DNA from: Mycolicibacterium moriokaense | GTDB taxonomy: Bacteria; Actinomycetota; Actinomycetes; Mycobacteriales; Mycobacteriaceae | Assembly (NCBI RefSeq): GCF_003347205.1 | Contig: NZ_QQBJ01000029.1 | Location: forward strand, 19,760 to 83,759 | Direction: 5' to 3' | Length of the DNA stretch: 64,000 nucleotides | In this document: one piece after another, positions 56,048 to 64,000 of the stretch | How positions within the stretch are numbered: the stretch's first letter is position 1 | Layout of the letters: every line of letters begins with the position of its first letter | Notes under the pieces: model-generated | Told to the model about the DNA's origin: nothing | The model's input: the letters and a program-made list of their open reading frames with translations, nothing else | Database searches by the model: none | Translations under genes and position numbers: made by a program

Positions 56048-56776
56048 GTGACCGCAATCGAAGACAGAACAGACACCACCGACCTCGCACTCGACTCCGA
56101 CCACGCCCCGGTCATCGAGATCTCCAACGTGTGGAAGCTGCACAAGCTGGGCGACGAGGTCGTCAAGGCGCTCGTCGCCGCCGACTTGACCGTCATGCCA
56201 GGCGAATTCGTCTGCCTGATGGGGCCCAGCGGCAGCGGCAAGTCGACCCTGCTGAACATGATCGGCGGGCTCGACCGGCCGACGAAGGGCAGCATCGCGG
56301 TCGCGGGCCGAGACACCGCGAAGCTGACCGAGAGCCAGTTCGCCGCGCTGCGACACGACACCATCGGCTTCATCTTCCAGAGCTACAACCTGATCCCGTT
56401 CCTGTCCGCCGTCGAGAACGTCGAGCTGCCGCTGATGTTCGAGCCGTATGACCGTAAGTCGCTGCGCAAGAGGGCGTTGGAGCTGCTCGAGCTCGTCGGC
56501 CTCGGGCACCGGGTCGACCATCAGCCGACCAAGATGTCCGGCGGCGAACAGCAACGGACCGCGATCGCGCGGTCCCTGATCAGCAACCCGACCCTCGTCC
56601 TGGCCGACGAGCCGACGGCCAACCTCGACCACCGCACGGGGGAGACGGTGGTGCGCATGCTGCGCGACCTGTGCTCGACGCTCGGTGTCACCGTCGTCGC
56701 CAGCACCCATGACCCCACGGTGGCCGATGAAGCGAGCCGTGTCGTCCGAATGAAAGACGGACAGATCGTCAACTGA
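56048..56776 (+). CDS. ABC transporter ATPase, LolD/MacB type
   Basis: A 242-residue ATPase with Walker A GPSGSGKST, Q-loop FIFQSYNLIPFLSAVEN, signature MSGGEQQRT, Walker B LVLADEPTANLD and the switch histidine in VVASTHDPTVAD. The sequence is of the LolD/FtsE class that pairs with FtsX-type permeases, and it follows the two permease genes within 2 bp. GTG start. The 33-residue leader before the first strand is longer than usual. Confidence 0.93.
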   Translation: MTAIEDRTDTTDLALDSDHAPVIEISNVWKLHKLGDEVVKALVAADLTVMPGEFVCLMGPSGSGKSTLLNMIGGLDRPTKGSIAVAGRDTAKLTESQFAALRHDTIGFIFQSYNLIPFLSAVENVELPLMFEPYDRKSLRKRALELLELVGLGHRVDHQPTKMSGGEQQRTAIARSLISNPTLVLADEPTANLDHRTGETVVRMLRDLCSTLGVTVVASTHDPTVADEASRVVRMKDGQIVN

Positions 56777-56797
56777 CCCATCGGATTTGGGAGAGAA

Positions 56798-58318
56798 ATG
56801 ACTCAAGAACTCGAGGCGACACCACCCTCAGGGCGCGACGCGCTCATGACGACGGAGCTGGTGCCCGAACAGATCCTGCCGAAGGTGATGACCACCTACG
56901 GCCTCGTCGCCATCTACGTGTTCATCATCTGCTGGCTCACCGGCTCGTCGGTGATGGCCGCCGGCGGCTGGACGGCCATACCCATGTGGGTGCTCGGCAT
57001 CCTCACCTTCCTGGTGCCCGCGGGCATGGCGGTGGCCGAACTCGGCAACCTGTGGCCCGGCCAGGGTGGCGTGTACATCTGGGCCACTCGCACCATGGGG
57101 GAGACCTGGGGATTCATCGGCGGCTACCTGTCGTGGATCCCCGTGATCCTCAACGCGGCCAGTTCGCCGGCGATCATCCTGCAGTTCCTGCTGTTGGCCT
57201 TCCACACCGAACTCGGTCTCACGTTGAGCATCATCCTGCAGTTGGTGATCCTTTGGGGCGTCATCGGTTTGGCGTTGGCCAAGCTCGCCGCCAACCAGCG
57301 GGTCATGAACATCACCTTCGTCGTGTACGGCGTGCTCACCGCGGTCATCTTCCTGGCCGGCGTCAGCTACGCGCTGAGCAACGGCTCCGCCACGCCGTTC
57401 AGCTGGCACGACGCGACGGTTCCGGACTTCGCCGGAGCAGGCTTCCTCTACGGCACCGTGCTGCTGTACCTCCTCGGCGTCGAGACGCCCTACAACATGG
57501 GTGCGGAGTTCCTGTCGGTGCGCAAGAGCGGCCCGAAGATGGTGATCTGGGGTTCGGCGGCGCTGGTGGTCATCTATCTGCTCACCACGCTGGGCACGAT
57601 GATGGTGCTGCCGTCCGACCAGATCGATCCGGTGACCGGTGTCATCGGGATGCTCGGCACCGCCGCCCCCAAGGGCGTGATGGAAGTCGCTGCGATCGTG
57701 CTGGCCCTGATCGTGTTCGTGGCGTTGATGACCTACCAGGTCGCCTACTCGCGGCTGATCTTCGTCTCCGGTCTCGAGCGGCACCTGCCTCGCCTGTTCA
57801 CCCATCTCAACCCGCGGACGCGCAACCCGGTGACCGCTGTGCTGGTGCAGGGCGTGCTGTCGTCGCTGATCCTGGTCACGCTCTATTCGCAGAGCAGCAT
57901 GGCCAACGTCACCGTGTTCCTGCAAGGCGGTCTGTCCACCGTGTGGTTGATCTCCGGGTTCTTCTTCCTGTTCCCAGTGGTCATCGCCCGCAAGAAGTAC
58001 GCCGATCGCTATGCGAGCGAGACGTTCTGGCGTATCCCCGGCGGCATGGTCGGGGTGTGGATCGCCGTCGTCGTCGGCACCGTCGGCACGATCGGCGGCG
58101 TGTACTACTCCTTCGCCAAGTCGTGGATCCAGGATGTGCCCGACAGCACCTGGATGATGTGGACAGGCGGCATCTCGCTGGCCATGGTGGCCCTCGGAGT
58201 CGTCGTCTACTTCTTCGGCAGGCGCTCGGCCCACAAGACATCGCAGGAAGACTCTTTGGCGCACCTTGCGGTGTTCGACCTCAAGAAATCCGAATCTGAA
58301 AGCCCCGAGGGGGTTTAG
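56798..58318 (+). CDS. APC-superfamily amino acid/amine permease
   Basis: A 506-residue integral membrane transporter with about twelve hydrophobic segments. Early segments LVAIYVFIICWLTGSSVMAAGGWTAIP and VAELGNLWPGQGGVYIWATRTMGETWGFIGGYLSW are typical of the APC superfamily. It lies 21 bp after the ABC ATPase gene and 6 bp before the copper amine oxidase gene, so uptake of a primary amine for oxidation is the likely role (inference from context). Confidence 0.88.
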   Translation: MTQELEATPPSGRDALMTTELVPEQILPKVMTTYGLVAIYVFIICWLTGSSVMAAGGWTAIPMWVLGILTFLVPAGMAVAELGNLWPGQGGVYIWATRTMGETWGFIGGYLSWIPVILNAASSPAIILQFLLLAFHTELGLTLSIILQLVILWGVIGLALAKLAANQRVMNITFVVYGVLTAVIFLAGVSYALSNGSATPFSWHDATVPDFAGAGFLYGTVLLYLLGVETPYNMGAEFLSVRKSGPKMVIWGSAALVVIYLLTTLGTMMVLPSDQIDPVTGVIGMLGTAAPKGVMEVAAIVLALIVFVALMTYQVAYSRLIFVSGLERHLPRLFTHLNPRTRNPVTAVLVQGVLSSLILVTLYSQSSMANVTVFLQGGLSTVWLISGFFFLFPVVIARKKYADRYASETFWRIPGGMVGVWIAVVVGTVGTIGGVYYSFAKSWIQDVPDSTWMMWTGGISLAMVALGVVVYFFGRRSAHKTSQEDSLAHLAVFDLKKSESESPEGV

Positions 58319-58324
58319 TCCCAC

Positions 58325-60304
58325 ATGACAATGGAAAGCACCGCCATGCAGGCGGAGACGACCGGCGGCGGAACCCCGTATCCGCTGGATCCGCTGACCG
58401 GAGCGGAGATCGAGTCTGCGGCGACCATCATCATGGACTCCGAATACTCGACGCCGACAACGAAGTTCGTGATGATCCAGCTCGCCGAGCCGGAGAAGAA
58501 TCCGGAGCTGACGTTCGAGGGCATGACCGACATCCCGCGGCGCGCCTTCGTCACCGTCTACGACGTCGCGGCGAAACTCATCGCCGAGGTGGTGGTTGAC
58601 CTCGGCGCTCGGGTCATCGACTCGTGGACCCCGGTGCCGGGCCGGTTCCCGTCGTACCTGGTGGAGTTCTTCACAGGCGTCGAGGAAATCGTGCGCGAGG
58701 ACCCGCGGTGGCAGGAGGCCATGCGCAAACGCGGCGTCACCGACTTCTCGCTCGCGATGATCGACCCGTGGCCGTCGGGCTATTACGGCCCGCAGGATCA
58801 CTACGACAACGCCCCGCATCTGTGTCGCCCGCTGACCTTCATGCGGGCGGCACCGTCCGAGCACGGCTACGCGAGGCCCGTCGAGGGACTCATCGTCACG
58901 TTCGACCTGAACGCGATGAAGGTGATCGATATCGAGGACCACGGCGTCGTTCCGTTGCCGCCGACGGCGGGCAACTACGACGAGCGCTTCATGTTCGAGC
59001 CCGACAACCGACCCGCGTTCACCCAGTTCCGCGACGACGTCAAGCCGATCGAGATCACCCAGCCCGACGGGCCGAGCTTCACCGTGGACGGCTGGAAGGT
59101 GGCCTGGCAGAAGTGGTCCATGCGGATCGGCTTCAATCCTCGTGAAGGCATCGTGCTCAACGAGATCACCTACACCGACCGCGGTGAGACGCGACCGATT
59201 GTGTATCGGGCTTCGCTGTCGGAAATGGTTGTTCCGTATGGCGATTCAGAGCCAACTCACTGGAACAAGAACGTGTTCGACATGGGTGAGGTCGGCATGG
59301 GCTTCTCAGCGAACCCGCTGACGCTCGGCTGTGACTGCCTTGGCGAGATCCACTACTTCGACGCGACGCTGCACGACTCGGCGGGCAATCCGGTCGTCAT
59401 CCCGAACGCGATCTGCATGCACGAAGAGGACTTCGGCATCTCCTGGAAGCACACCGACTTCCGGACCGAAGAGGTCGAAGTGCGTCGGGCGCGGCGACTG
59501 GTGATCTCGATGATCTGCACCGTCGGCAACTACGAGTACGGGTTCTTCTGGTACTTCTACAATGACGCGTCGATGGAGGTGGAGGTCAAGCTTTCCGGCG
59601 TGCTCACCACCGGCGCGGTGCCCGACGGCAAGGAGCCACGGTGGGGAAAGATGGTGGCCCCCAATATCTACGGCCCGAACCATCAGCACTTCTTCAACTT
59701 CCGGCTGGACATGAGTGTCGACGGCGCGGGCAACAGCGTGTACGAAGTCGACTCCGTCCCCGAGCCCGATCCCGAGTTGAATCCGCACAAGAACGCGTGG
59801 ATCACGCAGGACACGCTGGTGGCCTCGGAGGCGCAGGGAGCGCGCGACTGGAACTGGTCGACGGGGCGCTATTGGAAGGTCACCAACCCGTCGAAGAAGA
59901 ACGAACTCGGCGCCCCGGTGGCCTATAAGCTGACGCCGCGCGAGATCGTGCCGGTGATGGTGCAGGAGGGGTCCTACATCTACGACCGCGCCCGGTTCGT
60001 CCAACACAACCTGTGGGTGACGAAATACGACTCGGCGGAGAAGTTCGCCGCGGGCGATTACATGTATCAGTCACCCGACGCGCAGGGGCTGCCGCAGTTC
60101 ATCGCCGACGACGCGCCGCTGGAGGACACCGACGTGGTGCTCTGGTACACGGTTGGGGCACACCATGTCGTGCGGCCCGAGGACTGGCCGGTGATGCCGT
60201 GCGCCTACACCGGTTTCCACCTCAAGCCGCTGGGCTTCTTCGACGGCAATCCCGCGCTGGACCTGCCGCCGTCACCCCCGAAGGCCTGCCACCACAGCCA
60301 CTGA
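58325..60304 (+). CDS. Copper-containing primary amine oxidase
   Basis: A 659-residue enzyme that converts primary amines to aldehyde, ammonia and hydrogen peroxide. The self-processing tyrosine that becomes topaquinone is in TVGNYEYG (Tyr403); the catalytic base aspartate is in VFDMGEVGMG (near Asp319); copper ligands are HQH (His453, His455) and a histidine in GAHHVVRPEDWPVMP (near 613-614). No signal peptide is evident, so cytosolic. Placement after an APC permease suggests a catabolic amine pathway. Confidence 0.93.
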   Translation: MTMESTAMQAETTGGGTPYPLDPLTGAEIESAATIIMDSEYSTPTTKFVMIQLAEPEKNPELTFEGMTDIPRRAFVTVYDVAAKLIAEVVVDLGARVIDSWTPVPGRFPSYLVEFFTGVEEIVREDPRWQEAMRKRGVTDFSLAMIDPWPSGYYGPQDHYDNAPHLCRPLTFMRAAPSEHGYARPVEGLIVTFDLNAMKVIDIEDHGVVPLPPTAGNYDERFMFEPDNRPAFTQFRDDVKPIEITQPDGPSFTVDGWKVAWQKWSMRIGFNPREGIVLNEITYTDRGETRPIVYRASLSEMVVPYGDSEPTHWNKNVFDMGEVGMGFSANPLTLGCDCLGEIHYFDATLHDSAGNPVVIPNAICMHEEDFGISWKHTDFRTEEVEVRRARRLVISMICTVGNYEYGFFWYFYNDASMEVEVKLSGVLTTGAVPDGKEPRWGKMVAPNIYGPNHQHFFNFRLDMSVDGAGNSVYEVDSVPEPDPELNPHKNAWITQDTLVASEAQGARDWNWSTGRYWKVTNPSKKNELGAPVAYKLTPREIVPVMVQEGSYIYDRARFVQHNLWVTKYDSAEKFAAGDYMYQSPDAQGLPQFIADDAPLEDTDVVLWYTVGAHHVVRPEDWPVMPCAYTGFHLKPLGFFDGNPALDLPPSPPKACHHSH

Positions 60305-60319
60305 TCCTCGCAGTCCAAG

Positions 60320-60751
60320 TCAGAACGGGTCGGAGCCGAGTTCGGCGAGAATCCTCTTGAACTCGTCGCGCTGCCGGCTCGACAGGTTGGCCATCAGCGA
60401 TCGCTCGGCCTCGCGCACGCCGTCGTCTGTCTTGTCGAGCAGTTCCCGGCCCTCTCGCGTCAGCGCCGCGGGCAGCGATCGCCCCGACGAGACGCTCGCC
60501 GGGCGGACGACGAGGCCGCGTTCCTCGAGCCCGCGCAGCACCATGTTCATCGCCTGCGGCGAGACGTTGGTGTCCCGCGCGAGTTCGGCATTGGACCGGT
60601 CGGGGTACTGGGACAGGATCCGCATGCAGATGTACTGCGGAAACGCCAGCCCGAGCGGCTCCAGCACCGTTTTGGTCACCTCGGCGCGCAGCGCGGTGTG
60701 CAACCGGTGCAGCAGATAGCCCAGCGGCTGGTCCTCGAGGAAGTCCCTCAT
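60320..60751 (-). CDS. MarR family transcriptional regulator, Rv2887-like
   Basis: A 143-residue winged-helix regulator: PQYICMRILSQYPDRSNAELARDTNVSPQAMNMVLRGLEERGLVVRP is the DNA-binding region. ATG at 60751; the longer open frame is non-coding. Its location before pyrH fits Rv2887 of M. tuberculosis, a repressor whose loss raises a SAM methyltransferase and gives resistance to some compounds by N-methylation (recalled literature). Here a SAM methyltransferase gene is divergent from it with palindromes between. Confidence 0.9.
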   Translation of the reverse strand: MRDFLEDQPLGYLLHRLHTALRAEVTKTVLEPLGLAFPQYICMRILSQYPDRSNAELARDTNVSPQAMNMVLRGLEERGLVVRPASVSSGRSLPAALTREGRELLDKTDDGVREAERSLMANLSSRQRDEFKRILAELGSDPF

Positions 60752-60767
60752 AGCGACTGAGGGTATA

Positions 60768-60780
60768 TCAATGACATTGA
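60768..60780. promoter_or_regulatory. Palindrome 1 in MarR/methyltransferase intergenic region
   Basis: TCAATGACATTGA is a perfect 6-bp inverted repeat around one base, 16 bp upstream of the MarR start. Together with palindrome 2 it occupies most of the 60-bp divergent promoter region, as expected for MarR autoregulation. Confidence 0.6.
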
Positions 60781-60784
60781 CATG

Positions 60785-60801
60785 TATCAACTTCGTTGAT
60801 A
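60785..60801. promoter_or_regulatory. Palindrome 2, probable MarR operator
   Basis: TATCAAC and GTTGATA (perfect complements) flank TTC, giving a 17-bp site 10 bp upstream of the methyltransferase ATG. AT-rich sequence in GC-rich DNA and its size fit a MarR dimer site; binding here would block the methyltransferase promoter or ribosome access. Confidence 0.65.
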
Positions 60802-60802
60802 A

Positions 60803-61498
<696 letters not shown>

Positions 61499-61613
61499 CC
61501 CGTCGGGGCCCACCCCGTAGCGGTTGTGAGGCCGCTATGAGGCAGGATTAGGGGTAGCCGTCCCGGACGCGCTTCGGGATGGCGATCTCATGCGAGGACC
61601 CCGAAGGAGTCGG

Positions 61614-62372
61614 ATGGCGGAGGCGACACCCACCACCAACGGCGCGGAGCCATCTGCAATCCGGCCGATGTATTCGCGAGTCCTGCTCAAGCTCGGCGGT
61701 GAGATGTTCGGCGGCGGTCAAGTGGGCCTGGACCCCGACGTGGTGGCCCAGGTCGCGCGCCAGATCGCCGAGGTGGTCCGCAGCGGCGTCCAGGTCGCCG
61801 TCGTCATCGGTGGCGGCAACTTCTTCCGCGGTGCCCAACTGCAGCAGCGCGGTATGGAGCGCACCCGCTCGGACTACATGGGCATGCTCGGCACCGTGAT
61901 GAACAGCCTTGCGCTGCAGGACTTCCTGCAAAAAGAGGGCATCGACACCCGGGTCCAGACGGCCATCACGATGGGTCAGGTCGCCGAACCCTACATCCCA
62001 CTGCGCGCACAACGGCACCTCGAGAAGGGCCGCGTGGTGATCTTCGGCGCAGGAATGGGTCTGCCGTACTTCTCCACCGACACCACCGCGGCTCAGCGTG
62101 CGCTGGAGATCGGTGCGGAGGTGGTGTTGATGGCCAAGGCCGTCGACGGCGTGTTCACCGACGACCCCAAGGCCAACCCCGACGCGGAGATGCTCACCTC
62201 GATCACCCACCGCGAGGTGATCGACAGGGGGCTGAAGGTCGCCGACGCCACCGCCTTCAGCCTGTGCATGGACAACGGCATGCCGATCCTGGTGTTCAAC
62301 CTTCTTGTCGACGGCAATATCGCGCGGGCGGTCGCAGGTGAGAAGATCGGAACACTGGTCACGACCAGCTGA
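61614..62372 (+). CDS. pyrH: UMP kinase
   Basis: A 252-residue hexameric amino-acid-kinase-fold enzyme making UDP from UMP, first committed step toward UTP. Motifs [36 protein letters not shown] and [11 protein letters not shown] are diagnostic. The frame opens at 61590 but the ATG at 61614 has AAGGAG 4 bp before it. It begins the conserved pyrH-frr-cdsA run. Confidence 0.97.
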   Translation: MAEATPTTNGAEPSAIRPMYSRVLLKLGGEMFGGGQVGLDPDVVAQVARQIAEVVRSGVQVAVVIGGGNFFRGAQLQQRGMERTRSDYMGMLGTVMNSLALQDFLQKEGIDTRVQTAITMGQVAEPYIPLRAQRHLEKGRVVIFGAGMGLPYFSTDTTAAQRALEIGAEVVLMAKAVDGVFTDDPKANPDAEMLTSITHREVIDRGLKVADATAFSLCMDNGMPILVFNLLVDGNIARAVAGEKIGTLVTTS

Positions 62373-62390
62373 CCTGACAGAGGAGAACCC

Positions 62391-62948
62391 GTGATCGACG
62401 AAACCCTCTTCGACGCCGAAGAGAAGATGGAGAAGGCGGTGTCCGTGGCGCGCGACGACCTGTCGTCCATCCGCACCGGCCGCGCCAACCCCGGCATGTT
62501 CTCCCGCATCGCGATCGACTACTACGGGGCCACCACCCCCATCACGCAGCTGTCCAGCATCAACGTGCCGGAAGCCCGGATGGTCGTCATCAAGCCCTAC
62601 GAGCAGTCGCAGCTCAAGCCGATCGAGGACGCCATCCGCAACTCGGATCTCGGCGTGAACCCGTCCAACGACGGCAACGTCATTCGCGTCGCGATCCCGC
62701 AGCTGACCGAGGAGCGCCGCCGCGAGCTCGTGAAACAGGCCAAGGCCAAGGGCGAGGACGCCCGGGTCTCGGTGCGCAACATCCGCCGCAAGGCGATGGA
62801 AGAGCTGCATCGCATCAAGAAGGACGGCGAGGCGGGCGAGGACGAGGTCAAACACGCCGAGAAGGAACTCGACAAGACCACGCACACCTACACCGGCCAG
62901 ATCGACGACCTGGTGAAGCACAAAGAGGGCGAACTGCTGGAGGTCTGA
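62391..62948 (+). CDS. frr: Ribosome recycling factor
   Basis: A 185-residue L-shaped factor that splits terminated ribosomes with EF-G. Segments [42 protein letters not shown], and [32 protein letters not shown] are fully conserved. GTG start with AGGAGA. Its TGA overlaps the cdsA ATG by one base. Confidence 0.97.
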   Translation: MIDETLFDAEEKMEKAVSVARDDLSSIRTGRANPGMFSRIAIDYYGATTPITQLSSINVPEARMVVIKPYEQSQLKPIEDAIRNSDLGVNPSNDGNVIRVAIPQLTEERRRELVKQAKAKGEDARVSVRNIRRKAMEELHRIKKDGEAGEDEVKHAEKELDKTTHTYTGQIDDLVKHKEGELLEV

Positions 62949-63820
62949 TGGCCGAACAGCAAGCAGGTCCCGTGTCTGACACTCCGGTCGAGGAACCGCC
63001 GAAGAAATCGCGGGCGGGCCGCAACCTGCCCGCGGCCATCGGCGTCGGGGTCGTGCTCGGCGCGATGGCCATCGGTGTCCTGCTGTTCTGGCCGATCGGC
63101 TGGTTGCCGGTGCTGGCGGTCTTCATCCCGATCGCCACCCATGAGGTGATCCGGCGGCTGCGCGAGGCCGGTTACGTGCTGCCGATGATTCCGCTGCTGC
63201 TCGGCGGGCAGGCGATGATCTGGCTGACGTACTACGGCCCTGCCGGAACCCTGGGCGCCTATGGCGGAACGATAGTCACCTGCATGGTCTGGCGGTTGGT
63301 CGGACACGGGCTGCGCGAAGCGCCGGTCAACTACCTGCGCGACATCTCGGCCACGGTGCTGCTGGCGACCTGGGTGCCGCTGTTCGCGAGCTTCAGCGCG
63401 CTGCTGATCTTCCAGGACCACGGCGGCGTGCGCACCTTCACGGTGATCGCGACCGTGGTGTTCGCCGACATCGGCGGATACGTGGCCGGGGTGCTGTTCG
63501 GCAAGCACCTGATGGTGCCCGCGATCAGCCCGAAGAAGTCGTGGGAGGGGCTGGGCGGCTCGCTTCTGTTCGGCATCACCGCCGCGGTGCTGTCGGTGAC
63601 GTTCCTGTTGGACAGGCCGCCGTGGGTCGGCGTGCCGCTCGGGCTGTTCCTCGTTATCACCGGCGTGCTCGGCGACCTGGTCGAGTCACAGGTCAAACGC
63701 GATCTCGGCATCAAGGACATGGGCACGCTGCTGCCGGGACACGGCGGCATCATGGACCGCATCGACGCGATGCTGCCGTCCGCGGTCGCCGGCTGGGTCG
63801 TTCTCACGCTGCTGGCCTGA
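62948..63820 (+). CDS. cdsA: Phosphatidate cytidylyltransferase
   Basis: A 290-residue integral membrane enzyme making CDP-diacylglycerol, precursor of PE, PI and cardiolipin. About eight hydrophobic segments and the C-terminal family signature SQVKRDLGIKDMGTLLPGHGGIMDRID are present. The N-terminal 25 residues are a polar Pro/Lys-rich tail. It follows frr with a one-base overlap (CTGATGG). Confidence 0.96.
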   Translation: MAEQQAGPVSDTPVEEPPKKSRAGRNLPAAIGVGVVLGAMAIGVLLFWPIGWLPVLAVFIPIATHEVIRRLREAGYVLPMIPLLLGGQAMIWLTYYGPAGTLGAYGGTIVTCMVWRLVGHGLREAPVNYLRDISATVLLATWVPLFASFSALLIFQDHGGVRTFTVIATVVFADIGGYVAGVLFGKHLMVPAISPKKSWEGLGGSLLFGITAAVLSVTFLLDRPPWVGVPLGLFLVITGVLGDLVESQVKRDLGIKDMGTLLPGHGGIMDRIDAMLPSAVAGWVVLTLLA

Positions 63821-63921
63821 CCGCCCGGATCCATGGAGTGGTCGCCGTTGTGATTTCGAACCCGTTGACGGCCAGAGGAGTTCGGCCTTTGCGCCAGGGC
63901 TTTCGGCAAATGGTGTGGGAT

Positions 63922-64000
63922 TCAGGCGGCTTGATCGTCGGGTGGTTCGGGTCCGCCCGGAGCGTCGTTCGTGTTCGACTGTCCTGTGGTGTTGTCGGTG
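63922..64000 (-). CDS. Possible 3' end of an unidentified gene
   Basis: On the minus strand the last 25 codons at the window edge are open and end in TGA at 63922-63924, encoding a Gly/Pro/Asp-rich tail (TDNTTGQSNTNDAPGGPE, then PPDDQAA). Such tails occur on many mycobacterial proteins, including HNH-endonuclease-domain proteins, but nothing identifies it. The 101 bp between this stop and cdsA show no other feature. Confidence 0.25.
   Translation of the reverse strand, partial: TDNTTGQSNTNDAPGGPEPPDDQAA

Noticed and set aside
56828-58942. Long minus-strand frame (about 700 codons) opposite the APC permease
   Set aside because: Shadow of hydrophobic codons read in reverse giving His/Asp/Glu-rich text; the plus-strand permease is unmistakable.
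63835-63890. Short inverted GGCC motifs after cdsA as a terminator
   Set aside because: The arms are only four bases with a variable loop and no T-run, which is not better than chance in GC-rich sequence.

Overview
The window is GC-rich, densely packed chromosomal DNA from a mycobacterium, most likely a fast-growing Mycolicibacterium-type species. The evidence is gene content (lactate 2-monooxygenase, DacB2- and LppW-like proteins, DUF2469, a ViuB-like protein, an Rv2887-type MarR regulator), frequent GTG/TTG starts with ATGA/GTGA overlaps, and gene order. The order of core genes follows, in mirror orientation, the M. tuberculosis stretch from amt/glnB to cdsA as I recall it. No tRNA, rRNA, CRISPR array, insertion sequence or prophage was seen.

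Layout. (1) 1-15.5 kb is core: amt (5' cut)-glnB-glnD nitrogen signalling; ffh and an amidohydrolase; two tandem D,D-carboxypeptidases (-); a small NTF2-like gene; the rpsP-khpA-rimM-trmD operon; two tandem LppW-like lipoproteins (-); then rplS, lepB, rnhB and a DUF2469 gene. (2) 15.5-41 kb is a large accessory block between the DUF2469 gene and the YraN-family gene. It holds a dienelactone hydrolase; a VOC protein with a metallo-beta-lactamase-fold protein, divergent from a sulfotransferase and an alcohol dehydrogenase; a serine hydrolase with a TetR regulator; an ATP-grasp enzyme with a histone-H1-like tail; a DUF3237-TetR-P450 operon behind a perfect 36-bp palindrome; a HAD phosphatase; an arginase-like gene with a fused E1 dehydrogenase; a CoA-transferase with a thioesterase; and an apparent iron-regulated cluster at 32.5-39.3 kb. 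(3) 41-53.4 kb returns to core: yraN-like, comM/yifB, dprA, viuB, lactate monooxygenase, xerC, selO, an M23 peptidase, rpsB, tsf and an amidase. (4) 53.4-61.5 kb is a second accessory block: a methyltransferase, an FtsX/LolD-type ABC system, an APC permease with a copper amine oxidase, and a MarR regulator divergent from a SAM methyltransferase. (5) 61.6-63.8 kb is core pyrH-frr-cdsA.

The most interesting region is the iron cluster. A 19-bp sequence matching the IdeR box consensus at 15 of 19 positions lies 33 bp upstream of an FbpA-type ferric-binding lipoprotein. That gene is followed, without gaps, by an FbpB-type permease, an FbpC-type ATPase and an 830-residue protein that fuses an adenylation domain, a phosphopantetheine carrier domain and a membrane acyltransferase-3 domain. 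A small Rv0203-like haem-binding protein is divergent. The fusion resembles a one-protein Dlt system (activate, carry, transfer across or onto the membrane), and its translational coupling to ferric uptake is, to my knowledge, undescribed.

Other regulatory structure readable from the sequence includes palindromic operators for the P450 operon and for the MarR/methyltransferase pair, and near-identical promoter architecture upstream of rpsP and rplS.
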